Shown: positions 1 through 10,764, counted from the first letter of the stretch. The stretch is DNA of 64,000 bases from Conoideocrella luteorostrata (GCA_032433595.1 JASWJB010000056.1:62001-126000); one strand, 5' to 3'. Notes: generated by a model not told the origin, from the letters alone. Numbers and translations: made by a program.

Positions 1-3
1 GAG

Positions 4-1342
4 ATGGCCGAGGGCGAGTCCTGTCAAAGTGAAATGTCAGGTGTGTACACAATGACAAAAGTTTGGATAGCTTCATAGCATAACCATGAATCATAGCGCC
101 AACGCCGTCCAATATCGAATACTACACACCTGGCGCGTCCGTTTCCACTCCTTCAATCGACCAAGTTGCCAGCGCGAGCGATCGTGTCGTCAATGACGAG
201 AATTCTCGAGCATTTGACAACTCTGATCAATTTAGTTTTGTTCCTCAATCTCCGTCTGGCTCCGCATCCTTTGGGGGTCGCCTCCCGAATGCGATTCAAT
301 GCTCGAATTGCACCGGTCGCCGGAAAGCACTCTTTGTCGGGATTAACTACTTTGGACAACGAGGTGAACTTTCAAAATGCATAAATGACGTTAGGAACAT
401 GGCTGCATTTCTAATAGAACACTTCCGTTACAAACGTGACGATATGATCATACTCACTGATGACCAACATGATGCTCAGAGTCTGCCAAGTAAACAAAAT
501 ATTCTACAGGCTATGCATTGGCTGGTGAAAGATGCAGAGGTAAATGATACACTATTTTTTCACTATTCCGGTAAGTTACATATGCCTCACAGCCTACAAA
601 CCATCGAGTACATGTCTAATATAATTAGGTCATCATGGTCCATCAACAAACTTAGAGGGCACTAGAGACATTAATCGTGACGAGGTCATCTACCCTGTCG
701 ACTTTCACAAAAATGGCCACATCGCTGACGACGAGATGCACCGCATCATGGTCCAGCCCTTGAAGCCCGGGGTTAGGCTAACCGCTGTCATCGATTCCAC
801 TCATTCTTGTGCAACACTCGATCTTCCATACTTTTACACAACTCAGGGTTTGCTCAAAGAGCCGAATCTGGCCAAAGAAGCTGGCCATGGCCTACTAGGC
901 GTCATATCCTCCTACCGCCAGAACGACCTCGAAGGCGTTGCATTGAATATCATAGCAATTTTCGAGAAAGCGACGAGCGGCGGTGATGCCCACGATAAGT
1001 TTTCTCCAAGTAGACCATCAATGACCGATGTAATTGTTTTGTCTTCATCCTTTGGATACCAAGCTCCGTTTAGGGATGACCGAGTCCAGTGAGTTTCCAC
1101 AGGTGGTGGCGTTTATAACAATTGCAGCATGATTCATACAGCTCGCAAAATCAAGCCAAAATGCTCTCATGCTGCCCCCTGTGGACTAAATTCCCGTTAA
1201 AACTAACTACAAAAACAGGTCTATCGCCATACCTGCTGCATTCTTTAAAGCCATAAAGGAAAATCCTCAGCAGACCTACGTGCAACTCTTGAATAGCATC
1301 AGAGACGAGATTGCGACTACGATTACAACAAGCCTCAGATAA
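4..1342 (+). CDS. Metacaspase-like protein (peptidase C14 family), catalytic Cys lost; probable pseudoenzyme or early pseudogene
   Basis: Four exons join in frame: 4-40, 97-570, 629-1088 and 1219-1342, giving 364 residues. The core is clearly a fungal type I metacaspase: a CTGRRKALFVGINYFGQRG start, CINDVRN, FFHYSGH carrying the catalytic His, EVIYPVDF, then LDLPY and LLGVISSY. Where active relatives have Asp-Ser-Cys-His-Ser-Gly, this protein reads Asp-Ser-Thr-His-Ser-Cys (codons near 796-813), so the nucleophile is gone. After exon 4 the family ending is still legible out of frame (Tyr-Asn-Lys-Pro-Gln near 1324, then Thr-Asn-Arg-Leu-Phe-Ile-Met and a stop at about 1428-1443 after a spliceable intron). 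One indel near 1318-1325 has therefore truncated the C terminus. Active metacaspases are Arg/Lys-specific cysteine proteases in stress and death responses; this one should not be proteolytic. The N-terminal exon is the least certain part. Confidence 0.6.
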
Positions 1343-2609
1343 CGTCTGGCTACCCATTAAGTGAGTCAATCCCATGCTATAAAGCTCAGAAGAATACATC
1401 TTAATACCACTGGTTTAGATACCAACCGGCTTTTTATCATGTAATCGGTGCTGATGTGGAGGATATGCGGCAACAATGAGAAATCATTCAATCATGTCAA
1501 GGTGCAACTAACAAGTGGATATTTAGTTCTTGAGCGGCTGAAAACGTTACACTTGGTAGGTGTCTAACTCGGGGGATCTGAGAGGATGAAAGAATCTGCA
1601 AGATCATCAATTTGCATCGCGGGTTACGTATTGCGCAACGAATAATCAACGGATGGGCCAGAGTTGGAGCCAGAACACACAAAACAGTGGAAGAGGTAAA
1701 GCGCATAATCAGTCCAATCGCTATTGGAATGAGTTCAGCTACGAAATCTGGGAGTATATAGAAAGTAATTAGCGAGTTGAAATAAGACAGTTCGCTGATC
1801 ATCTCTGAGCAAGGGAAAAGTGCTGGCATCGCTAAAAATCGCATTGCATTATTTATTATAGGGCTGTTCCAGTGCTTGGGTGTAGCGCTGTCTGTCAGCT
1901 TACGCCATTTACCCATGAAGCCTTCCAGGTAAGGTAAAGTTATCGAAGGTGCACGTAACTCTGGTATGTTACCCAGCAGTCGTCAGTATTCGGCCAAGGC
2001 AATGAGTTTCGCCTCGGTTGGTTGGATGAATACGATTTCTCAGGTTAGCGAGCCGGAGCCAGCCTTAGATGTGCCGCGATTGCTGTTAGCCTTGCGTCAA
2101 GCCGATGATTAGAGCCCCTCTGTGCAGTCCGTACCCTAGCTCGACATTTGCGTGGTTTCGTCCTGTGTTCAAGAAGATCCGGTGGAACGGCGCCTCGCGC
2201 TGAATTCCTGGGCGGTCGTGGGGAAAGGGAAAAAAGGGCATTGTACATCTATATATATGTAGGTCGTGACTCGTAAGCACCGAGGCCGCGCATCTGCGGA
2301 GAGATTGGCTCAGCACAGAAAGGCCCGCTGATAAACAAGCCGCGACCAGGTTCTCACCACCCCGCAGGCGGCCTGTTCTCACCCCGCAGGAACAGATTCA
2401 AGGCTCATGTCTCCATCGTGGTGGCGCTAGGGGAGCATTTCGTATTCCACCTCGATCGCCAGGGAGCTGTACCCAGAACCAAGGCAGATCCAGGAGATTG
2501 TCAATCCCGCAGATATAAAACAGCTGATCGATCCGTCATTCTGGTCATCGGACAATCAACTCAGCGTCAATCAATTAACTCATCATCAATCCTGTGCAAT
2601 TGAATCGCA
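1343..2609. other. Intergenic, no gene recognised beyond the frameshifted metacaspase tail
   Basis: The first 100 bases hold the out-of-frame remains of the metacaspase C terminus. The rest has short open frames on both strands without a recognisable domain. The last 100 bases contain the TATA-like element of the downstream hydrolase. Confidence 0.6.
2514..2520 (+). promoter_or_regulatory. TATA-like box upstream of the serine hydrolase
   Basis: TATAAAA lies about 90 bases upstream of the ATG at 2610. The spacing suits a fungal core promoter; there is no other support. Confidence 0.35.
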
Positions 2610-4351
2610 ATGAAGTGGCACGGCTCTGTGACGGGCATCGCACTCGGGCTGCAATACCTGGGCGTGTTTGCGGACCAGAAGCCCTTAAGCGCCGGGACCA
2701 ACAAGAATCCCCTGACCCACGAGTTTGGCGACTTCGTGCGAGACCTCCTCCGAGAATGGCACGTCGCAGGCACTGCCATTGGCGTCATTGACGGCGACGA
2801 CGTGTTTGCCCAGGTTGTTCCCCATCAACTCCCAACTCGAGCGAAGCAGCTACTGGTAGTAGTTACTCCGTACGGAGTACTCCGCAGTGTTCTAACGTGT
2901 AGCGGCATGTAGGGATACGGCATGGCAACGCTACCCGACACGGAAGCCACGCCTGAAACGCTCTGGTATGCCGGGTCCACCACCAAGGCACAGACCGCGG
3001 CAGCTCTCGCCAAGCTCATCGACTCAGGGGAGTATCCCGCCCTCGCCCGTGGCTGGAAGACGCCCATATCCAGCATCATCCGCGACGACTTTGTTGTGCA
3101 AGATGAGTGGTCGACGATGCACATCACACTCGAGGACGCCGCTAGCCATCGTACCGGCTTCACCCGCCACGATGCCTCCATACGGTGCCCCCAAGGCGGA
3201 TGTGACAAGGGTTCCGTCCGGCATATCGTCAGGACCCTGCGCCACCTGCCGTTGCAGCTGGAACCGCGCGTCGAGTTCCACTACTGCAACCTCATGTTTC
3301 TGGTCCTCAGCCACGTTGTCGAGACCGTCACTGGCAAGTGGCTTGGCCATGTGCTCAGAGAGCAGATCTGGGAACCCCTCGGGATGAACGCGACCTTTTT
3401 GGATCTCCAGCAAGCGCAGGACGCCCCGGAGCACCTCTCGACTGGCTACTACTGGCATAATAAGGACCAGAAACTCAAGTCGATGCCGTTCGTGGTAACC
3501 GGGCCCCTGTCAGGAGCAGGCGCTGTCATCTCTAACGTCGTTGACTACTCCAAGTGGATCAGGTCTCTGCTACGCAGAGGACAGCCCTTATCAGAGGCTG
3601 TGCACCACGAAATTAGGAAACCGCGTATGGTGCAGAAACAAGAGCCCGATCTTGGCATGGACGTTGTTTTATATTCCCTCGGCTGGTTCAGGACCAATCT
3701 GCACGACCAGGTGGCATACTACCACGCAGGCTCGACCGAGACCCACGGGACTCTGGTCTACTGGTTCCCAGAACTGGACTACGGCATCGTCACGTTCAGT
3801 AATTACGCGAGCCCAGTTCGAGAGGTGCTGGTGAGGAGGCTTATTGAGGACAAACTGGGCATTCCCGAGAGCGAGCGATATGACATGGACAAGAGGTAAG
3901 CCTATCCTTGAAATCAAACACGCCGGGTCATCACTACTAACAAAGACATAGAATGAGGGACGATGTTGACGCTAGAGAACGCAGCATCGCAGATGCTGTC
4001 AACACCCTCTTCCCTAACCGGCCCAAAACACCCCTTCCCCTACCCCTCAACACGTCCGACCTGGCCGGCACGTATTATAATATCGGCTACGGCCAGCTCA
4101 AGCTCCGTGAGAAGCCGCATCCTGCCGAAAAAGGGCAGACAATCCTTGTGGCCGGCGATGACTATGAGCTACACCACGTTACGGGCAGCTATTGGGTCAT
4201 GTATATCATGGAACCCAACGGTCCGGCCGCCTTTTACTCGGCGCAGTTTATTGTGAGCGCTGGCGGCAAGTCAACCGCACTGGAGGTACATGTGTTTGAC
4301 CGAAGTGAAATGGTAAACGAGGGCACGATTGTGTACCTCCGCCAGACGTAG
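2610..4351 (+). CDS. Serine beta-lactamase-like hydrolase (class C / penicillin-binding-protein fold)
   Basis: Three exons: 2610-2813, 2913-3895 and 3952-4351, total 528 residues. The introns of 99 and 56 bases are GT-AG with CTAAC-type branch sites (about 2892 and 3936). The beta-lactamase family signature is complete: Ser90-Thr-Thr-Lys (nucleophile motif SxxK, tcc at 2976), Tyr192-Cys-Asn (YxN motif), and a late HAGST segment in the place of the third motif. The C-terminal 130 residues form the separate beta-rich domain common in fungal members, beginning near DLAGTYYNIGYG. The N terminus is mildly hydrophobic but not a convincing signal peptide. Fungal relatives act as esterases, transacylases or lactamases, often beside secondary-metabolite or detoxification genes; the substrate cannot be read here. 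All reading frames are intact, unlike most genes around it. The first intron contains a perfect TACGGAGTA palindrome. Confidence 0.85.
2863..2884. repeat. Palindromic TACGGAGTA repeat inside an intron
   Basis: ACTCCGTACGGAGTACTCCG is built from overlapping copies of a 9-base motif and its complement. It sits wholly inside the first intron of the hydrolase gene. The same motif recurs throughout the window. Confidence 0.8.
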
Positions 4352-4674
4352 ACGTAGACGTAGACCGCCTGGAGTCTGGCTGGCTACATATGTCGAGAAC
4401 AAGACTCTGAGGTGTATACTGGCTTTACTCACCCTCTGCAAAGGGTTGGCGCGGCAAGCTGTAACGCGGAATTATATTTAAAGTATTTATTTAATATATT
4501 TATTATAGAAACTCAGCTCCAAATGAATGTAGAGAACTAAAGGTTACCAACAGTCACGAGGGTGCGCCAAACTAGCAGCACCCAATTTAAAATTGTTTCA
4601 TAGTCATTTATATCCCCTTTTTGGGCATTTAACACGCAGGTTTTCCGTCACATGATCCCGAAATAACTGAACCC
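4352..4674. other. Intergenic, AT-rich
   Basis: A short GACGTA repeat follows the hydrolase stop (4349-4372), then an AT-rich stretch around 4470-4510 with TATTTA repeats. No gene is seen. Confidence 0.6.
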
Positions 4675-5335
4675 ATGGCTTCTGAAATCAAAGTCAATAT
4701 CTCTCGCTCGGATCTCAAGGGTCCTGGCCATTCGGCCGAAATCACCAATGTTAGATATCTATCTTCCTACAGCTAGTGTCACGATGGGCACTAGGTTTAC
4801 CCACTGCGCCAGGAACAAAAAGATCCAGCAGTAGCGGCCGATGCCGAATACCCCCAGTATCCAGCTATATAAGGCGCCTATCGGCCAGAGTTCACCTAAC
4901 GAGCCCCTGACAGCTAGACGGAAGGATCTGCACCAACAACCATTATGCCTGGCCTTCTACCGCTCTGGAATCCCCTCAAAACACTCCAGAAGCTAGAGAA
5001 AGATTCCGGCTTCGTCTTCATCGCCCAAAATGCTGCCTGTTATCCAGATTGCCCAATTAAACCATTATTCCGCTCCTTACTCCGTATACATACCCGTTAT
5101 TTGATATCCGCGCTGTTGACGTCATCTCTGATCGGAACAATATCCGCAAGTTGCTCTGGATTGTCCGACCTGGTCAAACCAGCTGCATGGTTGAATCTTT
5201 CACTATAGATGTGGAGCTTTCTCAAAACACTATTATCCTTTGCCGAACTAAAGCAGCTACCAGTGAAGTCAATGGGTCCAGTCGTAGTTGCCCATACCAA
5301 CGCCGCCGCCAAATCCGTGCATTCTCTATATAAGG
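4675..5335 (+). pseudogene. Relic of a conserved fungal family usually annotated as geranylgeranyl pyrophosphate synthetase-like
   Basis: From the ATG at 4675 the translation begins MASEIKVNISRSDLKGPGHS and runs to SSYS, then meets TAG at 4774 where the family has Trp. After a disordered stretch the family resumes at 4945 (PGLLPLWNPLKTLQKLEKDS, then FVFIAQNAACYPDCPIKPLFRSLL). Near 5095 it shifts frame into FDIRAVDVISDRNNIRKLL and FTIDVELSQNT. This order (SSYxW, IAQNAA, DRNNLRKLL) is that of a large ascomycete family commonly labelled geranylgeranyl pyrophosphate synthetase; the label is probably not a real function. At least one nonsense codon and one frameshift make the copy non-functional. 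The family name rests on my recollection of the motif order. Confidence 0.6.
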
Positions 5336-5401
5336 AAAAGAAAAGTTTAAGTTCTAATGTTAATAACTTATAATTAGATTAGAGTCCTAATATATTCATA
5401 G

Positions 5402-5895
5402 GTTGCTAAGAAGCGGTGTATTGATGACCTTGCTGTTGAGGCTATTGAGGGCTGTCTTATTGCTAAGCTTAGAGCCATCTTTAGTCCTCTCGATGTTTTA
5501 AGAATGCCTAACGGTAATATAGCGAAGATTGCATATGAGACTAATAAGTCCCGTCAGACTCGCGAGAATCTGGAGTCTAAACTCATGATGCTTCGTTTTG
5601 GTCTTAACACTTGCAAAAGATTTGCGGATTTCAAAATAAGTAAAGATATATATGCGTGATGCACAATTTACTTCCAAATAGCTGACGGTTTCGAACTCGG
5701 ACAAAGATGAGATTGACGAATGCGAGGGGGGCATCCACGATGCAGCCACCAACGACGACATGTCGTCGTCAGAGGGTAGCGATGCACACCAACAAACGCC
5801 TTCGACAACTTCGAACCAAGCTACAGACGATAAAAGCCATCCCACGGGGCTCAAATTCCTGTGGCTCCTCAAACCGAAGTGCATTTAAATGACAG
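5402..5895 (+). pseudogene. Relic of the GED (C-terminal effector) region of a dynamin-family GTPase
   Basis: A plausible branch site (CCTAATA) and AG acceptor precede 5402. The frame then reads VAKKRCIDDLAVEAIEGCLI, AKLRAIFSPLDVL, and onward to KIAYETNKSRQTRENLESKL and LRFGLNTCKRF, stopping at about 5660. This fits the GTPase effector domain of fungal dynamin-like proteins: an Ala-Val-x-x-Ile-Glu-x-Cys-Leu-Ile helix, an x-Ile-Phe-Ser-Pro turn, an Ile-Ala-x-Glu-(T/S) segment with Arg-Thr-Arg-like spacing, and a final Gly-Leu-x-x-Cys-(R/K)-Arg. A second stretch from about 5682 encodes an acidic Ser/Asp-rich tail (TVSNSDKDEIDECEGG onward, stop at 5888) in a non-joining frame. No GTPase domain is present upstream; the adjoining sequence belongs to another family. 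It is therefore a 5'-truncated fragment. Confidence 0.5.
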
Positions 5896-7104
5896 CATTG
5901 GTGAGCCATCCGAGATAAGAGACCTTGTTGAACATGACGAATGGGGAGCCCGGCTGCGTCAAAGTCCCAGAAGGCAAAGAAGGCAAAGAAAAATTCGTGT
6001 GAGGAAGAGCCAGAGCCAGAGCCAGAGCCAGCATTCTGGAGTTGAGGAGTAAAAGAGTCCGACCGGGTCTATCCAGAGTGGACCTCTGACAGCACAAGAA
6101 TTAGCGTTTCTTTCCAGGCGGAACCCTCCCCGGGAGCGCACTAAGGACTCAGATATGCTGCTAGAACGAGGACCGAGTCTCCTGGCTTACCCCCCAGCTG
6201 CTACTCAGAGTCAGATTTATAGATTACATAGGCTTGATTTTCTACTTCATTGCCTCGTCACATCGTCATCTCTTTTCATTGTGCTGAGAGATGATAGCAT
6301 AATGGAGAAGAGAGCTTTTTCGGGCAAGCGCTGACCTGATTGTTTCGTTCTTGAGTCTCTGTCAACTGTCAATAAGTCGGGTTTCTCCAAACAAAACTAT
6401 CTTCATTGATACACGTACTTTGATGTCTGGGGATCATGGGCAGGTCTTCCTAGACAGCAGTTTGCAGGCAGACTACTCCGTACACTCCACTAACTTGCTA
6501 TATTATTAACGCATGTCGAAAACGGCCACCCGCAAGGCTAAGGCACTTGTAACGAGCCCCAGCAATCCGTTCCCCTGCAAAATACTTGAGCACCTGTAGG
6601 GTGGAATGCTGCTAGAGCCCTAGAAGTTTGCGTTACAGCTCATTCGGGTTTGCTCATTCAGAGGTGCTTCATCCGATGTAAATTAGCTTTAAGGACACCA
6701 CGACGACGGTTAGACTTCCCGCGAAAGAGCTCGACGCTAAAAGGAGTTACGCTATCTCCAGAATAGCACACGGTTTATTAGTTTTCTATATGTACTACTC
6801 GCCGAATATTCGGTCTTTGCTTTTAATATCCTAGACACCCCAAGTTAATTTTCTCACATCTCAACCACGGCCTCTGCGTGCTCTTCCCAAGGCATTGAAG
6901 CAAACTAATATTCGGAAGTATAAGTGGCCTTTGTCTTGGGCGAAAATTGAAGCGTGAAGCCTTTACCATTACTAGCACCCTTACAGGCATACTAATAATG
7001 CCATTAATAGCCTTTTCGATTTCTTCTCTGGCGTAAACTTAATTTGTAAGACCGGGGTATTATAAAGGCATTTTTTTTTGTTCCGCAGGCGGTCAATCTT
7101 ATCG
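5896..7104. other. Intergenic, no gene recognised
   Basis: A short Gln-Ser repeat is encoded at 6008-6035 (agccag repeats). Otherwise only short, featureless open frames are seen. A TACTCCGTAC-type motif lies near 6474. Confidence 0.55.
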
Positions 7105-7990
7105 CTAAGAGCGTGAAAAATCCGGACCGTTTCTTTTTTCGTCATCAGGGTCAATAACAATTAGTGTACCATCCATCTTCATTGGACTGCTAGGCACTTT
7201 AAACCTGATGAGGTCTTGAAGCTTATAAGAATGTTGTATAGGTTGAATTTCGTTAATACTTGATACTCTTTGCTCGTGGTCTCCCATAGGTTCCAGGGTT
7301 AGCCAATCGCACCAACAAAGAAGACTTTTAATGTTGAGGTACTCATAATATTCCTTCTAGGAATTGCAATTATTTGAAACGAAACATCAATTCCTAGCAA
7401 CTCGTCCCCGGTCATCTTATGGCTTAGACAAAGACGGTCGTTGGGAGTCACCCATTATATCTTCGAGGCGCAGATGACCGCTATGGCACACTAATGCACG
7501 ATTTTGGGATTTGTCGATGATAAGGAACGTCTCATTGGCACGAGGGTAAGAAGCACGAGTGACCCTAAGAGAACCAAGAAACTCGATTTCGCCACTGTGA
7601 CTGTCCAGCCACCCGTCTATGGCGGGAAAATCTCCAAGTGATTCGTCCACAGTGATAGGCGTAGTTGCGCCGTCACCGGTCGTGGAGCTCGTGGTTGTTG
7701 ATTCGGTATCGAGTGGGCTTGTTAACAGAGTCATATTGAATTAACTCAGATCATTAGAAAATGAGTGTCTAAAGTTCAAAGAGCCTCAGAAAACCTGCAC
7801 TGTGTGGTTAATCTGCAAGTTGCCGTCGAGGAAGATCTCAGGCTCATGTACATAGCCTGCCCGTCCTCGTAACCCACCATTCTGGAACTTTACTTGCAGG
7901 ACATGAGATCCCATCCGCTTCAACTGTTCTTCTGCTTTGTCTTTCTGCACTGGATATCCTCGAAAGGTCTAAAAGTAGTCTCTGGTTCCA
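7105..7990 (-). pseudogene. Broken or 5'-truncated gene of unknown family
   Basis: Three stretches on the minus strand have coding-like composition. About 7963-7779 reads TFRGYPVQKDKAEEQLKRMG, then LQVKFQNGGLRGRAGYVHEP to IFLDGNLQINHTVQVF and a stop; an in-frame TAG sits just before it. 7734-7417 reads from MTLLTSPLDTESTTTSSTTG to HSGHLRLEDIMGDSQ. About 7310-7105 contains WCDWLTLEPMGDHEQRVSSI to DPDDEKRNGPDF. No start codon or family is recognised. The 5' end is lost where the oppositely oriented amidase relic begins. It could be one decayed gene or fragments of two. Confidence 0.3.
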
Positions 7991-8014
7991 GATCCCTAGC
8001 CAAGCAAAACCAAT

Positions 8015-9851
8015 ATGCTCTCAAAGCGCATTAACTTGCTCACAGCGACTGCTGGCGACGTGCGTCAACTTTTAGAAGCAGGCGAAACAACCAGCTCGGA
8101 ACTTATCCAAATCTACCTCGAGCAGATCACCAAGCACAATCATGCAGGCTTGAAACTCAACGCCATAATATCGACTGCGGCTCTGGATTCTCTCTTAGGT
8201 GAAGCTCGGGCACTAGACAAGGAAAGACATGAAACGGGGCCAAGATCACGGCTTCATGGAATGCCAATCATTTTGAAGGTTTGCTAGCCTTAGTACCATG
8301 ATAATCGGCGCTCAATAACGATTGGCTCTGTTTAGGGTCTCATATGCACAGGGTCCTTCGGTGTGGAGATGACATCAGGGTCTTTGGCTCTCAAGTAAAA
8401 TGTCATTGGAAAATCCAACTTGTCTGTAAGTGTTGCATCTTTTCTGAAAGCATAGTTTAGGCAGCTAATTAACGAATTCAGGAACGGGGCAACTCCAATG
8501 GTATTAATGTAACAAGTGGCTGGTCCGCCGTTGGAGGACAAGTACGCAAATGCCCATAAACACATGCAGATGACTTTCCTGATGATTCTTAGACCCTCTC
8601 CCCGTACGTGGAAGGCGGTATTAACTCGAAAGACAAATAGATAGGACATAGTGTGAGTGTCTTGATACTTAATCGCAAAGAGCATGCTTATAGTTTTGAG
8701 GACACCAGTAGGATCTTCGTCAGGTTCCGCCGTTGGAACTACTGCGGGATTTGCCCCTTTAAGCATAAGCGTAGAGGCAGACGGTTTAATTACTTAACCT
8801 GCCATCCGTGCCGCACTTTACAGTATTAAAGGAACCGTTGGTGACGTCGACATAACGGGCACACAGTCTAGCGGAGCGGCCTTTAACAGCGCTAGGCCAC
8901 TGGCTAAGTTAGTTAAAGATTATGCGGACATCATGGATGTCCTACTTCCGGGTAGAAACTTCCGATCGCATCTTCGCAGATCGTGGCAGGTATCAAGATT
9001 GCCTACTTGGATTATAATAAATGGCAGTTCCTAGATTCTGTCTACGATAAAACACTAGCGTTTGACGTAGAGCATGTAAGTAGAGTGTCTCCTATTAACG
9101 AGCCAGATGCTTACACCTTGCAGAAATCCGCCATAAACGAAGCAATGAAGAAGGTGGAGTCTTTGGCAGCCAAGGTAACATTTAATGCACCGCTCATGTC
9201 TATCGATGATGTCACAAGCACGTACAGTACTGTGACACAGGGTTAAATTGGCAGTAAGTCAGGATGCTCCATGTTATTGTATCCACTGGCTCATCTGCAA
9301 TAATTTAGGGCACCAGCTTGGCCCATGCATCAAAAGATATCTTAAACTCTTCGATGATCCAAGCATGAGAACATTGGAAGACTTAGTCGAATTTCAGCAA
9401 GAAGCACTCGTCCGTGGAGCTGTCTCTGGGTAAGTCCACATAAAGTCACTCTATGTGGGTTCGTCTAACAAAGTCCAATTTAGAGCAACCAAGCCAGCAG
9501 GTTTTAGAAAATGGGCTGGAAGACAATATGACGGACGCAGAATACTAGAGCGGTTTGAATCATCTTCGTCAAGGTACACGAGATGCAGAACAGAAGTGCC
9601 TAGATCAAGCTGACGCTGATGTTATCCTGTCATCTGGAGAGTCGCTTGTGACAACAATCGCAGCGACCGCGGGCTATCCCATCGCTAGTGTCCCTCTGGA
9701 CTTCTCAAGCTGCAATGGTCGACCTTTCGGGATGGAGGTCATGGCACGTAATGGTGAAGAAGAAAAAATATTTGCAGTAATGTCAGCATGGGAGGCCATA
9801 TTCCCGAATGGCCGGATGCCGCTGATGGACTGGGAGGAACGCCAGGGCTAG
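8015..9851 (+). pseudogene. Amidase-signature enzyme, inactivated copy 1
   Basis: Exon 1 (8015-8278) opens with MLSKRINLLTATAGDVRQLL and ends in MPIILK, which holds the Lys of the Ser-Ser-Lys triad. Later exons read GLICTGSFGVEMTSGSLALK, GKSNLS, NSNGINVTSGWSAVGGQ, the amidase signature GSSSGSAVGTTAGFAPLS (about 8722-8768), then GTVGDVDITG, LLPGRNFRSHL, GIKIAYLDYNKWQFLD, LKLFDDPSMRTLEDLVEFQQ, and finally SSGESLVTTIAATAGYPIAS to GRPFGMEVMARNGEEE. Inactivation is visible. A TAA at 9244-9246 precedes the donor-like site after TVTQG. A TAG at 9546-9548 stands where relatives have Trp (DAEY-stop-SGLNHLRQG). Frames do not join cleanly between 8330 and 8760. The enzyme would have hydrolysed an amide C-N bond as a cytosolic GatA/acetamidase-like protein. 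Trp to TAG is a G-to-A change on this strand, as RIP would leave. Confidence 0.8.
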
Positions 9852-10764
9852 CTGCCCACAAGGATAAAGGATATCGTACGACAATATCTCTGAGGGTTTG
9901 TGAGGTAACATCTCTGACAATGACGAATTCGATGACAAGTTCCTAGCTAGAAATGATCTGTTTTAAAAAAAATATTCTTGTCCCTCATGGACTTATCTTA
10001 AATTTTTTCTTTTTGAAAAAAAAAAAAATATAACACATTAAATGCCGACTGTACCCTGCCGGAGGACATGGTGTGGCAGCGTGTGGCGTATAAGTCCGAC
10101 CGCAGCATCAGTAGAGCAGCAGAATAAACAATGCAGCAGCACAAATGAACAACAAAGTTCGTAGTTGCGCTCGTGACTCTATTCGCCACAACTTGTAAGA
10201 ATCTGCCCCTTTGCCTTCATAAACACCTCGCATTTCCCAACCCAAAATGCGCCGACTGCGGTAAAGTTCCGCTTTTTTATTTTTTCCATAAGCGGCAAGT
10301 CCTCCTTGGGCATGTCAAAAACTGGAGCCGAAAGCGTCGGTAGTGCCCACAGGTCTGTAGGGCTTCCATTTTCGAGGTTCAACAGACCCTGTGCAATAGC
10401 TTTCATGCGCTTTGCATGGCCCAAGTTTTGCACTTGACACGTTCTTGATATCGTGGAGTACCCTGTGGAAGGGACCTTTGGATCAAACCCGGATCCTCGG
10501 TGCCCACGACGGATATGTGGTGTTGAATTTGGAAGATATTGCCAAGATGTGAGGAGTGGGCATCTGGCAATGGCTATCCGCTGGTGACTTGATATACCGG
10601 TGGAGCATGTTCGGAATAAGTTGATGGTACTACTGGCGCATTGTGATGGATTGGATGACCGCTTAAAAAAAATGACCCTCACGTATGAGCTATCATGCTT
10701 TTAGGCAGGAGGCTTTAAAGCATGCTATAAACTCGTATAATAGAATACAATGAAACATATGACG
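9852..10764. other. Gene-free, contains a dispersed-repeat copy and an unsupported minus-strand open frame
   Basis: The first half holds the partial copy of the dispersed element listed separately. The minus-strand frame 10682-10179 (167 codons) has no family I recognise; its last third (from RTCQVQNLGHAKRMKAIAQG) is mildly coding-like. Confidence 0.5.
9970..10190 (+). repeat. Dispersed element, partial copy 3
   Basis: GTCCCTCATGGACTTATCT, A/T tracts and CACATTAAATGCCGACTG followed by CCCTGCCG match, in order, the reverse complement of 19880-19960. Weaker similarity (GGCAGCGTGTGGCG, CAGTAGAGC, AACAATG) continues towards 10140 against 19729-19880. The T/A tracts are expanded relative to that copy. 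Confidence 0.75.

Noticed and set aside
1497..1916. Minus-strand open frame of 139 codons
   Set aside because: Hydrophobic patchwork without domain, start context or splice partners; typical of chance frames between real genes.
10179..10682. Minus-strand open frame of 167 codons downstream of MOB2
   Set aside because: No family recognised, and its N-terminal half has no coding character; at most a relic, so not called.
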